From assembly GCA_937888925.1 (NCBI GenBank), contig CALARM010000512.1, forward strand, positions 1 to 7,140: a stretch of 7,140 nucleotides of DNA. The letters run 5' to 3'. Below the pieces are notes generated by a model that saw only the letters and a program-made list of their open reading frames with translations, was not told the origin of the DNA and made no database searches. This document shows, piece after piece, positions 6,083-7,140 of this stretch (positions within the stretch are counted from its first letter, which is position 1; each line of letters opens with the position of its first letter). The DNA comes from an uncultured Synergistia bacterium. GTDB lineage: Bacteria > Eremiobacterota > SpSt-956 > JAKJGF01. Made by a program: the position numbers and the translations under genes.

Positions 6083-7140
6083 ATGTTAGAACTGAATGAA
6101 CAGGCGGTAGGAAGTCTTGAAACAAGAATTGGCGATATAGAGGTGTATCTTTGACCTGCCGGCAAAAAGGGAAGAAGTCGTTATTCTGGAACAGGCCATG
6201 TCGGCATCGGATTTCTGGGATGATCTGGAAAGGGCAAAGATTACAAGTCAAAAATTTAATAATATAAAAGATGAAATAAAACGGTGGAACACGCTGAAAG
6301 AAAGAATCAATGACGTAATAGAATATTTAAAGATTATAGATATAGAAGATGAGTCTTTTAAAAAGGAACTGGAAAAAGAACTGGCAGAAATAGACGGGGA
6401 ACTGGAAAAGCTGGAATTATCCGCTCTTTTAGACGAAGAATATGATGAAAGCAGTGCCATTCTTTATGTACAGGCAGGTGCAGGTGGTACAGAGTCTCAG
6501 GACTGGGCAGAAATGCTCCTGAGGATGTATTTAAGATGGGCAGAAATAAATTCTTTTTCTACAAAGATTGTAGACCGCTCTCCGGGAGAAGTGGCAGGAG
6601 TAAAAAGTGTAACCTTTATAGTTTCAGGCAGACATGCCTATGGTTATTTAAAATCAGAAAAAGGTGTTCACAGACTGGTTCGTCTGTCACCTTTTGATTC
6701 TGCCAACAGACGTCATACTTCCTTTGCTTCGGTAGATGTAATACCGGAAATAGATGATACTATAGACGTTAATATTAAACCTGAAGATCTTGTCGTAGAA
6801 ACTTTTCGTGCCAGCGGAGCAGGTGGCCAGCATGTGAACAAAACAGATTCGGCAGTAAGAATAAAACATATACCGACAGGTCTTATCGTCCAGTGCCAGA
6901 ACGAACGGTCACAGCATTCAAACAGAGTGACTGCTTTAAAAATACTTCATTCCAAACTTTTTGAACTGGAAAAAAATAGACAGAGAGAAAAACTTGATAA
7001 TATAAGAGGGGAACATATGGATATTGCATGGGGCAGCCAGATAAGATCCTATGTATTTCATCCCTATAATATGGTAAAAGATCACAGAAGCCTTTACCAG
7101 ACAAGTAATTCTACTGCTGTTATGGATGGAGAAATTAACA
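6083..7140 (+). CDS. prfB: Peptide chain release factor 2 (programmed frameshift, 3'-partial)
   Basis: RF2 ends translation at UGA and UAA. The gene is read in two frames: codons 1-23 from ATG 6083 reach CTT TGA (stop at 6152-6154), and a +1 shift resumes at GAC 6153. The shifted frame then runs open to the window edge. About 352 residues are visible, and only some 13-15 of a normal RF2 C-terminus are missing. RF2 hallmarks are the stop-codon-reading SPF tripeptide (202-204, within RLSPFDSANRRHTSF) and the catalytic GGQ (247-249, within ASGAGGQHVN). The residue equivalent to E. coli position 246 is Ala, the fast-acting version. AGGAG lies 10 nt before the ATG. It follows secA by 121 nt on the same strand. 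Expression is predicted to be autoregulated: low RF2 slows UGA reading and favours the shift. Confidence 0.96.
6141..6155 (+). promoter_or_regulatory. prfB programmed +1 frameshift site
   Basis: AGGTGTATCTTTGAC contains the canonical slippery CTT TGA C with the AGG-type internal Shine-Dalgarno 6 nt before CTT (E. coli has AGGGGG-TAT-CTT-TGA-C). The TGA is in frame with the ATG at 6083, and reading GAC in the +1 frame continues RF2. The spacing and slippery codon are intact, so the site should work. Confidence 0.95.

Noticed and set aside
6152..6154. Premature stop making prfB a pseudogene
   Set aside because: The stop is the conserved RF2 +1 frameshift site, and everything after it is intact in the +1 frame.
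6248..7104. Minus-strand frames inside prfB
   Set aside because: Antisense shadows of RF2.

Overview
The window is a low-GC (clearly AT-rich, not computed) bacterial chromosomal segment with six genes in three blocks. Arginine codons are mostly AGA/AGG. The order hpf - secA - prfB on one strand is a familiar Bacillota arrangement (Bacillus subtilis has hpf/yvyD - secA - prfB). This makes a Bacillota-like or other low-GC lineage plausible, but the order alone does not fix the taxon. The intergenic DNA is unusually rich in short heptamer repeats, which suggests a repeat-laden environmental genome.

Layout. (1) 8-697 (+) encodes an unrecognised exported beta-rich protein. It converges on the next block at a strong bidirectional terminator (709-744). 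(2) 2173-754 (-) is a probable two-gene unit: a YfcE/COG0639-type metallophosphoesterase followed by a short coiled-coil protein with a duplicated segment. A sigma-70-like promoter and a 15-nt operator-like palindrome lie upstream at 2240-2282. (3) The divergent gap 2174-2575 holds a perfect 28-nt palindrome built from heptamers and a tandem pair of 84-bp repeats. (4) 2576-7140 (+) encodes the long-form ribosome hibernation factor (hpf), the preprotein translocase ATPase (secA) and release factor 2 (prfB). prfB carries the classic +1 programmed frameshift at an in-frame UGA and runs off the window end.

How the genes work together. The right-hand block is housekeeping: ribosome storage, Sec-dependent export and translation termination. 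A hairpin terminator and a consensus extended -10 overlap between hpf and secA. This suggests that secA has its own promoter and is partly insulated from hpf. The left-hand exported protein would be a Sec substrate, but nothing else links it to the block.

Most notable non-coding signal. Four intergenic gaps contain 7-bp-periodic degenerate arrays that fit one loose theme (about T-N-A-N-N-S-S on one strand or the other). At two of these sites the heptamers are arranged head to head, so that they form palindromes. One array runs up to and through the secA leader and artificially lengthens its open frame. No wholly novel protein system is evident. The candidates worth a second look are the heptamer family, the 84-bp repeat pair, the REP-like palindrome after secA, and the two unknown proteins.
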